The notes under the pieces were generated by a model. It was not told where the DNA came from. It made no database searches and saw only the letters and a list, made by a program, of their open reading frames with translations. Shown one piece after another: positions 36,974 through 45,736 of a stretch of 49,180 nt of DNA (the first letter of the stretch is position 1; each line of letters opens with the position of its first letter). The translations under genes were made by a program, and so were the position numbers. The stretch comes from Betaproteobacteria bacterium RIFCSPLOWO2_02_FULL_67_26 (GTDB taxonomy: Bacteria; Pseudomonadota; Gammaproteobacteria; Burkholderiales; SG8-41): positions 16,049-65,228 of the forward strand of contig MERD01000089.1 in the NCBI GenBank assembly GCA_001771935.1, read 5' to 3'.

Positions 36974-38760
36974 TGGGTGGCCCCGTTTCCGCCCTTCTTC
37001 TCGGGGTCGGGGGCAATCCGACGCCTTGCGTGCGCGGCTGCGGCGCCCGGCGCGCGCGCTGCCGGGTCGGCGCTGCGCATCTTGCGCAGCTTTTCCTCCC
37101 TGTCGCTCGTGGTTGTATTGCGCACTTCATTGTCATTGGAGTACATGGCCAATTCGGCCTGCTGCCTCTGGAGGTCCAGCTGCAAGGCTTTGATCTGGGC
37201 GCCGGTATGCGCTTCGGCAGATTGCAGCTCGCGGCGTTTATGATCGAATTCGGCGTAGCGCCGGGTCTCCCTGGCGCTCTCTTCGGCCTCTTTTTCCCAG
37301 CGCAACGTGCCCATCAGCACCTCGCCGCCGGCGGTATAGACATCCGTCAGCTTCGGGCCGGTTGCGCTTAGAACCAGCTCGCGCACCTGGTTGGAGTGCC
37401 AGGTTCCCCGCGACTTGACGATGGTCAGTGCCCGGTTGCGTTCGCCGCTGCGCACCAGATACGAGAGATGGATCCAGGTATCGGCAATCGACGAAATCTG
37501 CAGATCAGTCGACTCAGCCTGCGGATCGTCGCCCTCGTTGAGGGCGGTTATCACCACGGTGACCCGCTCGTCCTTGATCATGTAAATGAGCCGGTTGGCG
37601 ACGGCGCGGGCGGCGACGAGCCCGCCCGCCTTGGCGATTGCCGTCAGCGGGTCGATCACCATGCAACGCGGTCGATGCTCGCGGATCAGCGCTCTGATCT
37701 TCAGCAAGTGGTCTTCCGCGCTGATGGTTTCGGTGCGCGCCGAATACATCCGCAACAGGCCGGATTTGACGTGCGGTTTGAGCTGGATTCCGACCGAAGA
37801 CAGATTGCGCGCTATCGGTTCGGCGCCTTCGTCAAAGCTCACGAACAGCGTGCGCTCGCCGCGCCGGCAGGCGGCCTCCGCGAATTTTCCCGCCAGGGTC
37901 GTCTTGGATGTGCCGGGCACCCCGGTGATCAGCGTGCTGCTGCCGCGGAACAAGCCGCCGCCCAGCATCGCGTCGAGGCGCTCGAAGCCGGAGGAAAGCC
38001 GTTCAATCGACGCCTCGTGCCTGATTTCGGCGGGTTCGGCGGCGCCCACTTCAATTCCGGACGGCCCGAAGCTCACCGGAAACTCGCCCGCCGCGAAATC
38101 CGAACCGCGATATTTTGCTATCCCGAGGCGGTGCGTTGATACGCCGTGCTCCAGGCGCCGCTCGAGCCGGATCACGCAATCGGCCATGAACTGCATGAAG
38201 CCGTAGTGCGGGGCCCCGCTATGACCATTGTCAAGCTTGGCGGTGACGATGGCGGTCAACGCGTTATCCGCCAGCCAGTCCCGGAGGCGGTAGATTTCCC
38301 GCATTTCCGCAACCGGATCATGCAGCAGCGTCAGCAGTACATCGATTCCGTCAAACGCGATCCATTCTGCGCCGATTTCCTGTTTCTTTGCTTTGAGCAT
38401 GGCCAGCATGCCGACCAAGTCGAACTCGCCGGACTGGATTGCCGTGGGCGACAAGCAAGCATCCAGCAGGAAGAGCTTGCTTTTCGCCAGGGCAGCCAGG
38501 CCCCAATCGAACGTGGCGCCATTGGCGATGACCTGGCGGGGCGCTTCCTCGAACGCAACAAAAATGCCGGCCTCCTGCCGCCGGCGGATGCCGTTGACCA
38601 GGGATTGCAGAGCGAAGACGGTTTTGCCCGCTCCCGGCCCGCCTACGATCAGGCTGGTGCGGTTACGCGGTAGTCCGCCACGGCTCAGATCATCGAATCC
38701 CTCGATGCCCGTGGAGAGCTTGGGCAGAGGTTGAGGAATTGCCCTTTTCGTCCCGTTCAC
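36970..38760 (-). CDS. kaiC: KaiC-like double-RecA ATPase with C-terminal coiled-coil extension
   Basis: KLSTGIEGFDDLSRGGLPRNRTSLIVGGPGAGKTVFALQ (CI) and GFERLDAMLGGGLFRGSSTLITGVPGTSKTTLA (CII); STDLQISSIADTWIHL; GTG at 38760 chosen. Confidence 0.94.
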   Translation of the reverse strand: MNGTKRAIPQPLPKLSTGIEGFDDLSRGGLPRNRTSLIVGGPGAGKTVFALQSLVNGIRRRQEAGIFVAFEEAPRQVIANGATFDWGLAALAKSKLFLLDACLSPTAIQSGEFDLVGMLAMLKAKKQEIGAEWIAFDGIDVLLTLLHDPVAEMREIYRLRDWLADNALTAIVTAKLDNGHSGAPHYGFMQFMADCVIRLERRLEHGVSTHRLGIAKYRGSDFAAGEFPVSFGPSGIEVGAAEPAEIRHEASIERLSSGFERLDAMLGGGLFRGSSTLITGVPGTSKTTLAGKFAEAACRRGERTLFVSFDEGAEPIARNLSSVGIQLKPHVKSGLLRMYSARTETISAEDHLLKIRALIREHRPRCMVIDPLTAIAKAGGLVAARAVANRLIYMIKDERVTVVITALNEGDDPQAESTDLQISSIADTWIHLSYLVRSGERNRALTIVKSRGTWHSNQVRELVLSATGPKLTDVYTAGGEVLMGTLRWEKEAEESARETRRYAEFDHKRRELQSAEAHTGAQIKALQLDLQRQQAELAMYSNDNEVRNTTTSDREEKLRKMRSADPAARAPGAAAAHARRRIAPDPEKKGGNGATQ

Positions 38761-38867
38761 GGCGGCCCTCCTTGTCTTGGCGGTCGGCAGGGGTTCAGCA
38801 AAACCAGCGTTGCTGCAGCAAGACGCCGTAAGGCATTGCTGCTTATCCTGAAATGGCCGCCAACCGG

Positions 38868-38910
38868 AGTCTGAACCTGCGGTTATGCGCTGTATGTGTG
38901 CCAGCGTACA
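38868..38910 (-). promoter_or_regulatory. Crp-like operator + weak -10, minus strand: TGTACG-CTGG-CACACA-TACA-N17-CAGACT (faces kaiC)
   Basis: Direct reading; operator 38895-38910; -10 is weak. Confidence 0.6.
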
Positions 38911-39021
38911 TAGCTCCACCGCGCCGGGCTGCGGCGGTGTCCGGTCCGCACGGATGGGCGCCGGCACCGGTGGTGGATCCCCGCGATACCCGCCGGGATC
39001 CGCCTTGCGCCAAGCTGATGA

Positions 39022-39174
39022 TCAGAAGTGAAAACTGCCGGCGCCGAAGAGCCCGATCAGCCCGATGACGATCAAGTAAATGGCGACGATGTAGTTCAGC
39101 AGCCGCGGAATGGCAAGAATGAGTATCCCGGCGACCAGCGATACCAGGGGACCAAGAGCCAGGGTGATATTCAT
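39022..39174 (-). CDS. DUF3096-like 50-aa membrane protein
   Basis: MNITLALGPLVSLVAGILILAIPRLLNYIVAIYLIVIGLIGLFGAGSFHF. Confidence 0.85.
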   Translation of the reverse strand: MNITLALGPLVSLVAGILILAIPRLLNYIVAIYLIVIGLIGLFGAGSFHF

Positions 39175-39246
39175 GGATGCGCCCTTTCCTTGTGGAAGAC
39201 GGTTTTCATTTGCTTCCCGACCTTGCGCCGAAAGCGGTGCCGGCTC

Positions 39247-39289
39247 TGTACGGTCCCGCACGGAACGGCGTGACCGGCGGGACCACAAT
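39247..39289 (+). promoter_or_regulatory. Crp-like operator + -10: TGTACG-GTCC-CGCACG-GAAC-N17-CACAAT; also readable on minus strand (CGTGCG-GGAC-CGTACA-GAGC-N17-CAAGGT)
   Basis: Direct reading; operator 39247-39262 in the divergent gap between 39174(-) and 39340(+). Confidence 0.75.
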
Positions 39290-39339
39290 TGCCGCAACGA
39301 TTGAGGGCTGACGGCAGCGGTGATGTGGAGAGGGATGCG

Positions 39340-39582
39340 GTGAAATTCACGGCGTTTTGTGTGCTGGCAATTTTCTTGTCGATGGCAGCCCACGGCGGAA
39401 TTTCGGACGCCCTGGGCGCCACCGGGCCGCAGCTACCCCAAACCCCGGTGCCGCCATCCCGTGCGGCGACCCCGCCGTCGCTGGATACGCCGCCCGGCGG
39501 ACCACGGAATCCGAACCCAACGCCGATGCCGGCACCGGCGCCAACGAACCACTACGCCGGTTCGGCGGGAGATCTCAAGTGA
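39340..39582 (+). CDS. Small secreted Pro-rich protein
   Basis: GTG start after GGAGAGGGA; signal peptide then TPVPPSRAATPPSLDTPPGGPRNPNPTPMPAPAPTN. Confidence 0.6.
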   Translation: MKFTAFCVLAIFLSMAAHGGISDALGATGPQLPQTPVPPSRAATPPSLDTPPGGPRNPNPTPMPAPAPTNHYAGSAGDLK

Positions 39583-39959
39583 GCGGCGCAGCGCCCGTAA
39601 TTCGCATTATCGGGCTTCTCTTGTTCGCCCTGGCGGCAGGTTGTGCCGGGGAAACGGAGCCGCCGCTGGACGTGCCGGCTCTGAAGGCGCGGCTGCGGGA
39701 CACCAACGCCATCGGCGCGTTCACCAAGCTCGCCCTCAAGAATCAGGTGGATGATCTGCTGCAACAGTTCCGGGTGCACCACCAGAGCGGGCAGAAGACC
39801 GGCGTCGCCCCACTGCGGCAGCCGTATGACATGCTGGCCCTCAAGACGCTCTGCCTGGTCCAGGACAGCGATCCCTCCCTGGCCCGCACGATCTCGGGGT
39901 CGCTCGAAGCGATCTGGGGCATCCTCGCGGACCCGGAAAAATTCAACTCGGCGACTTGA
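39579..39959 (+). CDS. Putative lipoprotein
   Basis: GTG start overlapping upstream stop; GLLLFALAAGCAGETEPP lipobox. Confidence 0.65.
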   Translation: MSGAAPVIRIIGLLLFALAAGCAGETEPPLDVPALKARLRDTNAIGAFTKLALKNQVDDLLQQFRVHHQSGQKTGVAPLRQPYDMLALKTLCLVQDSDPSLARTISGSLEAIWGILADPEKFNSAT

Positions 39960-40216
39960 CCCCTATGCTGACCCGTAACCTTTCCGCCCTGGTGCTTCCG
40001 CTCGCGATGCTCTTCGCGGGACCGGCGGCGGCCGCGGAAGACGTTACGCTGCTCAAGGACCTGACAGCGGTCATCATGCTGCTGGGCTTGCCCTGCGGCC
40101 AGGTCGTCAGTGTCCGGCGGCAGGCGGACAAGGACTACATCGCGTCGTGCCGGGACGGCAACCGCTACCGGGTATTCGTGAACGCGGAAGGCCGGGTCGT
40201 CGCGCAGAAACAATGA
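39956..40216 (+). CDS. Small periplasmic hypothetical protein
   Basis: Signal peptide ALVLPLAMLFAGPAAAAED; overlaps upstream stop. Confidence 0.65.
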   Translation: MTPMLTRNLSALVLPLAMLFAGPAAAAEDVTLLKDLTAVIMLLGLPCGQVVSVRRQADKDYIASCRDGNRYRVFVNAEGRVVAQKQ

Positions 40217-40233
40217 ACCCGGCTGACGCGCAA

Positions 40234-40276
40234 GGTGTGCCGGCGCACAGATCGAATACGGTACCCGGGCTAAGGT
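40234..40276 (+). promoter_or_regulatory. Crp-like operator + -10: GGTGTG-CCGG-CGCACA-GATC-N17-TAAGGT (faces 40338)
   Basis: Direct reading; operator 40234-40249. Confidence 0.65.
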
Positions 40277-40337
40277 GCACGCCTCAACATGCAACAACCA
40301 ACCTTGAAACGCCGGCAACCGGCGAAGGAGAACGGAA

Positions 40338-40847
40338 ATGACTGAAGTCATCACGAAGAAAGTCACAGCCAACGAGAAAGACCTCAACCGGGACCCCCTC
40401 ACCGGCACGCCGGGCGCTCATCCGCTGGGCACGACTGCCGGCGCAACGTCGGGCGCCGTTGCCGGAGGCGTTGCCGGATTGGCGGTGGGCGGGCCGGTTG
40501 GCAGCATGATCGGGATCGCAGTGGGGGCAGTGGCGGGCGGATTGGCCGGCAAGAGTGCGGCCGAATCGATCAACCCCACGGCTGAAGAGAAGTTCTGGAG
40601 AGAGACCTACATCCGGGAACCGTATTACGTGAAGGGCAGGACCTTCGAGTACTACGCTCCGGGCTTTCGCGCCGGCTGGGAAGGCCGCGTGCGTCACGAC
40701 GGCCGCACCTTCGAAGCGGCGGAAGCCGAATTGAAGGTGAATTACGATCTCGCCAAGTCCGAACTCGCCCCCAGCTGGCAAGACGTAAGGCCGGCGGCGC
40801 GCGCGGCGTGGAATCGCGTCGATCTCAACTGGAAAGCAAAGCAGTAG
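40338..40847 (+). CDS. Hypothetical protein with glycine-zipper-like segment
   Basis: GATSGAVAGGVAGLAVGGPVGSMIGIAVGAVAGGLAGKSAAE; GAAGGAGAA RBS. Confidence 0.8.
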   Translation: MTEVITKKVTANEKDLNRDPLTGTPGAHPLGTTAGATSGAVAGGVAGLAVGGPVGSMIGIAVGAVAGGLAGKSAAESINPTAEEKFWRETYIREPYYVKGRTFEYYAPGFRAGWEGRVRHDGRTFEAAEAELKVNYDLAKSELAPSWQDVRPAARAAWNRVDLNWKAKQ

Positions 40848-40867
40848 GGCTATGCCGCATCCAGCGT

Positions 40868-40911
40868 AAAAAAAAGAGAGGCCCTCGGACCGAGTGTGAA
40901 CCGAGGGCCTC
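40868..40911 (-). terminator. Rho-independent terminator on minus strand
   Basis: GAGGCCCTCGG-N12-CCGAGGGCCTC (40878-40911) followed on the minus strand by TCTTTTTTTT. Confidence 0.9.
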
Positions 40912-40954
40912 GACCCGCCAGTCGACTTCAGGGAGGGAAAGTGCCGGCGGGTGC
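40868..40954 (-). ncRNA. Candidate ~87-nt small RNA with anti-SD-like hairpin loop and intrinsic terminator
   Basis: Minus-strand operator 41003-40988, AATAAT -10 at 40966-40961, predicted +1 near 40954, ACCCGCC/GGCGGGU stem enclosing UUUCCCUCCCU, 11-bp terminator stem then UCUUUUUUUU. Confidence 0.6.
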
Positions 40955-40960
40955 GACAAG

Positions 40961-41003
40961 ATTATTGCCGGTCCGTGCCGGGCGTTCTGTACGATAACGC
41001 ACA
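40961..41003 (-). promoter_or_regulatory. Crp-like operator + -10, minus strand: TGTGCG-TTAT-CGTACA-GAAC-N17-AATAAT (faces candidate sRNA)
   Basis: Direct reading; operator 40988-41003. Confidence 0.78.
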
Positions 41004-41079
41004 TAGTAATTAAGCGTCTGAATTTTCGCTGGAATCGAGCCGGCTAACGGCTGCGCCGGGCTGCGCTGAAGCGAGGTTA

Positions 41080-41122
41080 TGCGTGCCAGCGAACGGAACC
41101 GCGCGCGCAATTGGCGTAGTTT
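41080..41122 (+). promoter_or_regulatory. Degenerate Crp-like operator + -10: TGCGTG-CCAG-CGAACG-GAAC-N17-TAGTTT (faces 41193)
   Basis: Direct reading; spacing conserved, half-sites degenerate. Confidence 0.5.
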
Positions 41123-41161
41123 CGGGCTGCAACTCCGGGTGGCCGCAAGTGCGTCCAGTCA

Positions 41162-41573
<412 letters not shown>

Positions 41574-41602
41574 TGCTCACCTTGATTGCCATCCGCCACG
41601 CA

Positions 41603-42991
41603 ATGCAAATGGCCGCAGCCAGGTATCTTGCGGTGGCTGGGTTTTGCCTGCTCGCCGCGGCAGGCTGCGCGACTCTGCCTGACACCGATGCCCTCATCGA
41701 GCGCCATGCCGGGCAGGCAGCCCGGTTCGAAAATGCGAGCGGTCCGCTTTCCGTGCAGAGAAACGCCGCTATCCTCGCAGAGCTCAAGCGCAAGTCCGGC
41801 GACATCGATATTCTGGACAAGCAGATTGCGCTGGAACAGGCCATCGTCGGCAGCCCGCTCGTCCTGGGAAACAAAGTTACCCTGCTGCAGGACGGAGCGG
41901 CCACCTACCTGGCGATGTTTGCCGCGATCCGCAACGCCCGGGACCATGTCAACCTGGAAACCTACATCATCGAGGACGACGAAATAGGGCGGCAGTTCGC
42001 GGATTTGCTGCTGGAGCAGCAGGGCGGGGGAGTCCAGGTCAACGTCATCTATGACAGTGTCGGTGGTTTGATTACGCCGAAGGCCTACTTCGACCGGCTG
42101 AAGGCAGGCGGGATCGAGGTGCTCGAATTCAACCCGATCAACCCGCTCAAGGCGAAGACGCCATGGCTGATCAATAACCGCGATCACCGGAAGCTGCTCG
42201 TGGTCGACGGGCGCACCGCATTCATCGGCGGGATCAACATCAGCAGCGTTTATTCTTCGGGATCGGCCGCCAGGCGGACCGGAAATGCGGCCGACCACAA
42301 TGTGGCATGGCGCGATACCCACCTTCAGATCGAAGGTCCCGTGGTCGGTGAATTGCAGAAGTTGTTCATGGAAACGTGGGAAAAGCAGCGCGGCAAGCCG
42401 CTTGCCCCGAAAGAATATTTCCCGGCGCTGGAGGCGCAGGGAAAGGACATTGTGCTCGCCATCGGCAGCACGCCCGACGATCCCTACAGCCTGATCTACC
42501 TGACGCTGATCTCCGCGATCGGCAATGCGGAAAAGCAGGTGTATCTGACCATTGCGTATTTCGTTCCCGACCCCCAACTGCTGAAGTCATTGACCGACGC
42601 CGCCGGGCGCGGGGTCGACGTGAAACTCATACTGCCGAGCCACTCTGATTCGGAGAGCGCGTTTCATGCCGGGCGCTCGCACTATTCCACGCTGCTGAAA
42701 GCCGGCGTCAGGATCTACGAGCGGCGCGGGGCGCTGTTGCATTCCAAAACCGCAATCATCGACGGCGTCTGGTCCACGGTGGGGTCGACCAATCTGGATT
42801 GGCGCAGCTTCCTCGACAACGACGAGGTCAACGCGGTGATCCTCGGGCGTGAGTTCGGCCGGAAAATGCTGGACATGTTCGCCGGGGACCTCGCAGTTTC
42901 GGAGGGAATCGATCTGGAGAGCTGGGAACGCCGGCCGCTGTCGTTCCGGCTGAAAGAGTTGATGGCGCGACTGTGGGGGCGGTTGCTCTAG
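41603..42991 (+). CDS. Phospholipase D/cardiolipin synthase-like lipoprotein
   Basis: Two HKD motifs: HRKLLVVDGRTAFIGGINIS and HSKTAIIDGVWSTVGSTNLDWRS; lipobox LLAAAGCAT. Confidence 0.92.
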   Translation: MQMAAARYLAVAGFCLLAAAGCATLPDTDALIERHAGQAARFENASGPLSVQRNAAILAELKRKSGDIDILDKQIALEQAIVGSPLVLGNKVTLLQDGAATYLAMFAAIRNARDHVNLETYIIEDDEIGRQFADLLLEQQGGGVQVNVIYDSVGGLITPKAYFDRLKAGGIEVLEFNPINPLKAKTPWLINNRDHRKLLVVDGRTAFIGGINISSVYSSGSAARRTGNAADHNVAWRDTHLQIEGPVVGELQKLFMETWEKQRGKPLAPKEYFPALEAQGKDIVLAIGSTPDDPYSLIYLTLISAIGNAEKQVYLTIAYFVPDPQLLKSLTDAAGRGVDVKLILPSHSDSESAFHAGRSHYSTLLKAGVRIYERRGALLHSKTAIIDGVWSTVGSTNLDWRSFLDNDEVNAVILGREFGRKMLDMFAGDLAVSEGIDLESWERRPLSFRLKELMARLWGRLL

Positions 42992-43001
42992 CCGGTCTCC
43001 G

Positions 43002-43220
43002 CTATTTGCGCCCGACGCCGACGAGCAGGAACACGCCGATGGCGATCACTCCCGCGCTGACGATCAGCGGGATGCTTACCGTTTCCTTCTCCTCGACCTT
43101 GAGTTCGATCGGGCCCAGCTTCACGGCGGAGGTTTCCTTCGTATAACTGAAGCCGCCATACGCCAGGCCGAGGCAGCCGGCCACGATCAGGACGATGCCT
43201 ATGATTTTTGCGGGATTCAT
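43002..43220 (-). CDS. Small two-TM membrane protein
   Basis: 72 aa: MNPAKIIGIVLIVAGCLGLAYGGFSYTKETSAVKLGPIELKVEEKETVSIPLIVSAGVIAIGVFLLVGVGRK. Confidence 0.75.
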   Translation of the reverse strand: MNPAKIIGIVLIVAGCLGLAYGGFSYTKETSAVKLGPIELKVEEKETVSIPLIVSAGVIAIGVFLLVGVGRK

Positions 43221-43286
43221 TTGCGCTTGCCTCCAATGAAGTGAAAGGGTGAATCGAAAAAGTATATCGAACGGCGCGGCTATCGT

Positions 43287-43961
43287 TCAATTCTCCATTC
43301 GCGCGCTGCGCGCCGCTTCGGCGCAGAAAGCTGAAAGGGCTTCGAGCACGTTCTGCACCGCGCGGTTGGCCGCCACCACGCCTCCATGGGGGTCCTCGCT
43401 GGCGGCGGTTACGGTGGCATCGAACTCACGCGACGCAATAACCCGGCGCGTTGCGTTCTCCACGAGGTAGGCGCGCAGCGTGAAGCGCACCCGGCTCGGC
43501 ACCTGCAGAAACTCGTGCTGCAGGCGCAGGATTTCGGTATCCAGCCGCATCTCGCCCGCCGCGGGGCTCGGCGTTTGCACGACGGCGCGAAACGCTCCGC
43601 CGCGCTCGACGGCCGCGACGATCAGTGGCGCCAGCATGCGCGCCGGCGTGTCGATCCATTCGTTGTGCGCGAAGTATTCGGGCTGGTCTGCGTGGCGCAC
43701 GTACATGATGCGCCGGCTGTCGAAGCCGGCTGCCGCGTGCGGCGGGCTGACGGTCAGCGTCGGCGCCGTGGCTGCTGCCGTGGTGCCCGTCCGCGGCGCG
43801 GCCTGGGCGGCCCCCCGCGCATCGGCAAGCGAGAAGAAGCGGGGATGCTGCGCGACCGCAGGCGTCAGCGTCTCGCAGCCGCAGACCAGCGCAAGCGTCA
43901 GACCGCAGGCGCCGAGCCGCCACCCATGCGGCAGGGATGTCCATGACACTGTTGTTTTCAT
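43287..43961 (-). CDS. ABC-type transport auxiliary lipoprotein (PqiC-like)
   Basis: RRIMYVRHADQPEYFAHNEWIDTPARMLAPLIVAAVE...LRLQHEFLQVPSRVRFTLRAYLVE. Confidence 0.85.
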   Translation of the reverse strand: MKTTVSWTSLPHGWRLGACGLTLALVCGCETLTPAVAQHPRFFSLADARGAAQAAPRTGTTAAATAPTLTVSPPHAAAGFDSRRIMYVRHADQPEYFAHNEWIDTPARMLAPLIVAAVERGGAFRAVVQTPSPAAGEMRLDTEILRLQHEFLQVPSRVRFTLRAYLVENATRRVIASREFDATVTAASEDPHGGVVAANRAVQNVLEALSAFCAEAARSARMEN

Positions 43962-44896
43962 TTCGCCGCTCCTTTGCCCGCGGCTTCGCCCGGCCCGGGC
44001 GGCACCGGCCTGCGGCCCATCAGCAGGCCGCCAGGGCTGCCTTCCATCTTTTCGCTCAGACGCCGCAGCGAGGCCGCCAGCACGGACATTTCACCGAGCA
44101 GGCGTTCGAACTCGGGCAGTGCTTCCGAAGTGAAGCGTGCTATGTCGGCGCCGACGGCGTCAACGGTCTTGCCCGCGCTGGCGCTGGTGCGTTCCGCCTC
44201 GTTTGCCATCTTTTCGATGGCGTCGGCGCTGCGGCCCATGCGGTCGATCACCGGACCGAGCTGCGCCGTCACGCGGGCGCCGTTATCAAAGGTACGCGCC
44301 GCGCTGGCGATACCGGCGTCGAGCGTTTCCCTGCGCGCGGCGAGCGTGCGCGTGACGGCCGAGATATCGGCGAGCGCGCTCTTGAACGCCGCCTTGTTTT
44401 CGTCGCTGAGTATGGCGTTGATGCCGCTCGTCGTGCTGTCCAGTTTCGCCAGGACGTTGGTGAGAATGTTTTCCAATCGAGCGCTGAGCGAAGGCTTGGT
44501 GCGGATCAGCGGATACTCGTTTCCCGCGATTGCGGCGAGCGGCGGCGATTCCCGTGCGCCACCGCTCAACTCGACATAGGCGATGCCCGTCAGGCCCTGG
44601 GTTTTCAGAACCGCTACGGTGTCCTCCTTGATCGGCGTGCCACGCTCGATGGCGAAGAACAGGTTTACCTGTTCCGGGTTGCCCGGCTCGAGCCAGATTT
44701 TCTGCACTTTGCCCACGTCGACACCGTTGTACTTGACCGGTGCATTCAGATTGAGGCCGGCTACCGATTCATTCATGATCGCCAGATAGAGGTCGTATTT
44801 CTTCTGGAAAGCGCCGCCCGAGGCGAGCCAGAGCACGCTGGCGACCAGCACGGCGCCGAGGACGAGCACGAACGCGCCGATGACCGCATAGTTCAC
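43958..44896 (-). CDS. MlaD/MCE domain protein
   Basis: VNYAVIGAFVLVLGAVLVASVLWLASG...NAPVKYNGVDVGKVQKIWLEPGNPEQV; GTG start overlapping the upstream TGA. Confidence 0.9.
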   Translation of the reverse strand: MNYAVIGAFVLVLGAVLVASVLWLASGGAFQKKYDLYLAIMNESVAGLNLNAPVKYNGVDVGKVQKIWLEPGNPEQVNLFFAIERGTPIKEDTVAVLKTQGLTGIAYVELSGGARESPPLAAIAGNEYPLIRTKPSLSARLENILTNVLAKLDSTTSGINAILSDENKAAFKSALADISAVTRTLAARRETLDAGIASAARTFDNGARVTAQLGPVIDRMGRSADAIEKMANEAERTSASAGKTVDAVGADIARFTSEALPEFERLLGEMSVLAASLRRLSEKMEGSPGGLLMGRRPVPPGPGEAAGKGAAK

Positions 44897-45717
44897 TTTG
44901 GTTTCGATGGCGGTTTCTCGCTTTTTGTATCGGCCTGCGTATCTGCTTGCCGTTTGCCCTGTTCCTGCGCCGCTCTCCCGCGCGGACCGTCGAAGAATTG
45001 CCGGATGGAGGGATTGTCCATGCGCGAGAGCTCGGACATCGAGCCGACGCCCTGCACCTTGCCCTCGGCGAGCACGGCGACGCGGTCGGCTACCTGCCAC
45101 AACAGGTCGAGGTCGTGAGTGATCATGACGATGGTCAGGCCGAACAGGTCGCGCAGCTTGCGCACGAGTTCGTCGACGCCGCCGGCGCTGTCCGGGTCGA
45201 GACCGGCGGTCGGCTCGTCGAGAAACAGCAGTTCCGGATCGAGCGCCAGCGCGCGGGCGAGGGAGGCGCGCTTCATCATGCCGCCGCTCAATTCGGACGG
45301 ATACTGTGCGCCGGCCTCCGGCTCGAGACCGGTCATGGCGAGCTTCCACGCCCCGATTTCATCGATCAACGCGTCCTCGAGCCCGGTGTGCTCGCGCAGC
45401 GGCAGGCCGACATTTTCGGCCACCGTCAACGAGCCGAACAACCCGCCGTGCTGGAACATCACGCCCCAGCGCTGGCGCAGCGCGAGGGCTTCGTCGTCCC
45501 CGAGCTCCTGCAGGTCGGCGCCGAGCACCCGGATGGAGCCTGAGTCCGGGCGTTGCAGCAGGATCATTTCGCGCAGCAGCGTCGATTTGCCGGAGCCGCT
45601 GCCGCCAATCAGCGCGAAAATTTCCGAACGGCGAACTTCGAGGTCGAGCTCGGAATGCACGACATGGTCGCCGAAGCGAGTCGATACTTTGCTCACCTCG
45701 ATGACCGCTTCCTGCAT
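44893..45717 (-). CDS. MlaF-like ABC transporter ATP-binding protein
   Basis: ALIGGSGSGKSTLLREMILLQRP, LSGGMMKRASLARALALDPELLFLDEPTAGLDP. Confidence 0.92.
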   Translation of the reverse strand: MQEAVIEVSKVSTRFGDHVVHSELDLEVRRSEIFALIGGSGSGKSTLLREMILLQRPDSGSIRVLGADLQELGDDEALALRQRWGVMFQHGGLFGSLTVAENVGLPLREHTGLEDALIDEIGAWKLAMTGLEPEAGAQYPSELSGGMMKRASLARALALDPELLFLDEPTAGLDPDSAGGVDELVRKLRDLFGLTIVMITHDLDLLWQVADRVAVLAEGKVQGVGSMSELSRMDNPSIRQFFDGPRGRAAQEQGKRQADTQADTKSEKPPSKPK

Positions 45718-45736
45718 TGGGTGCCGGCTCTCCACG

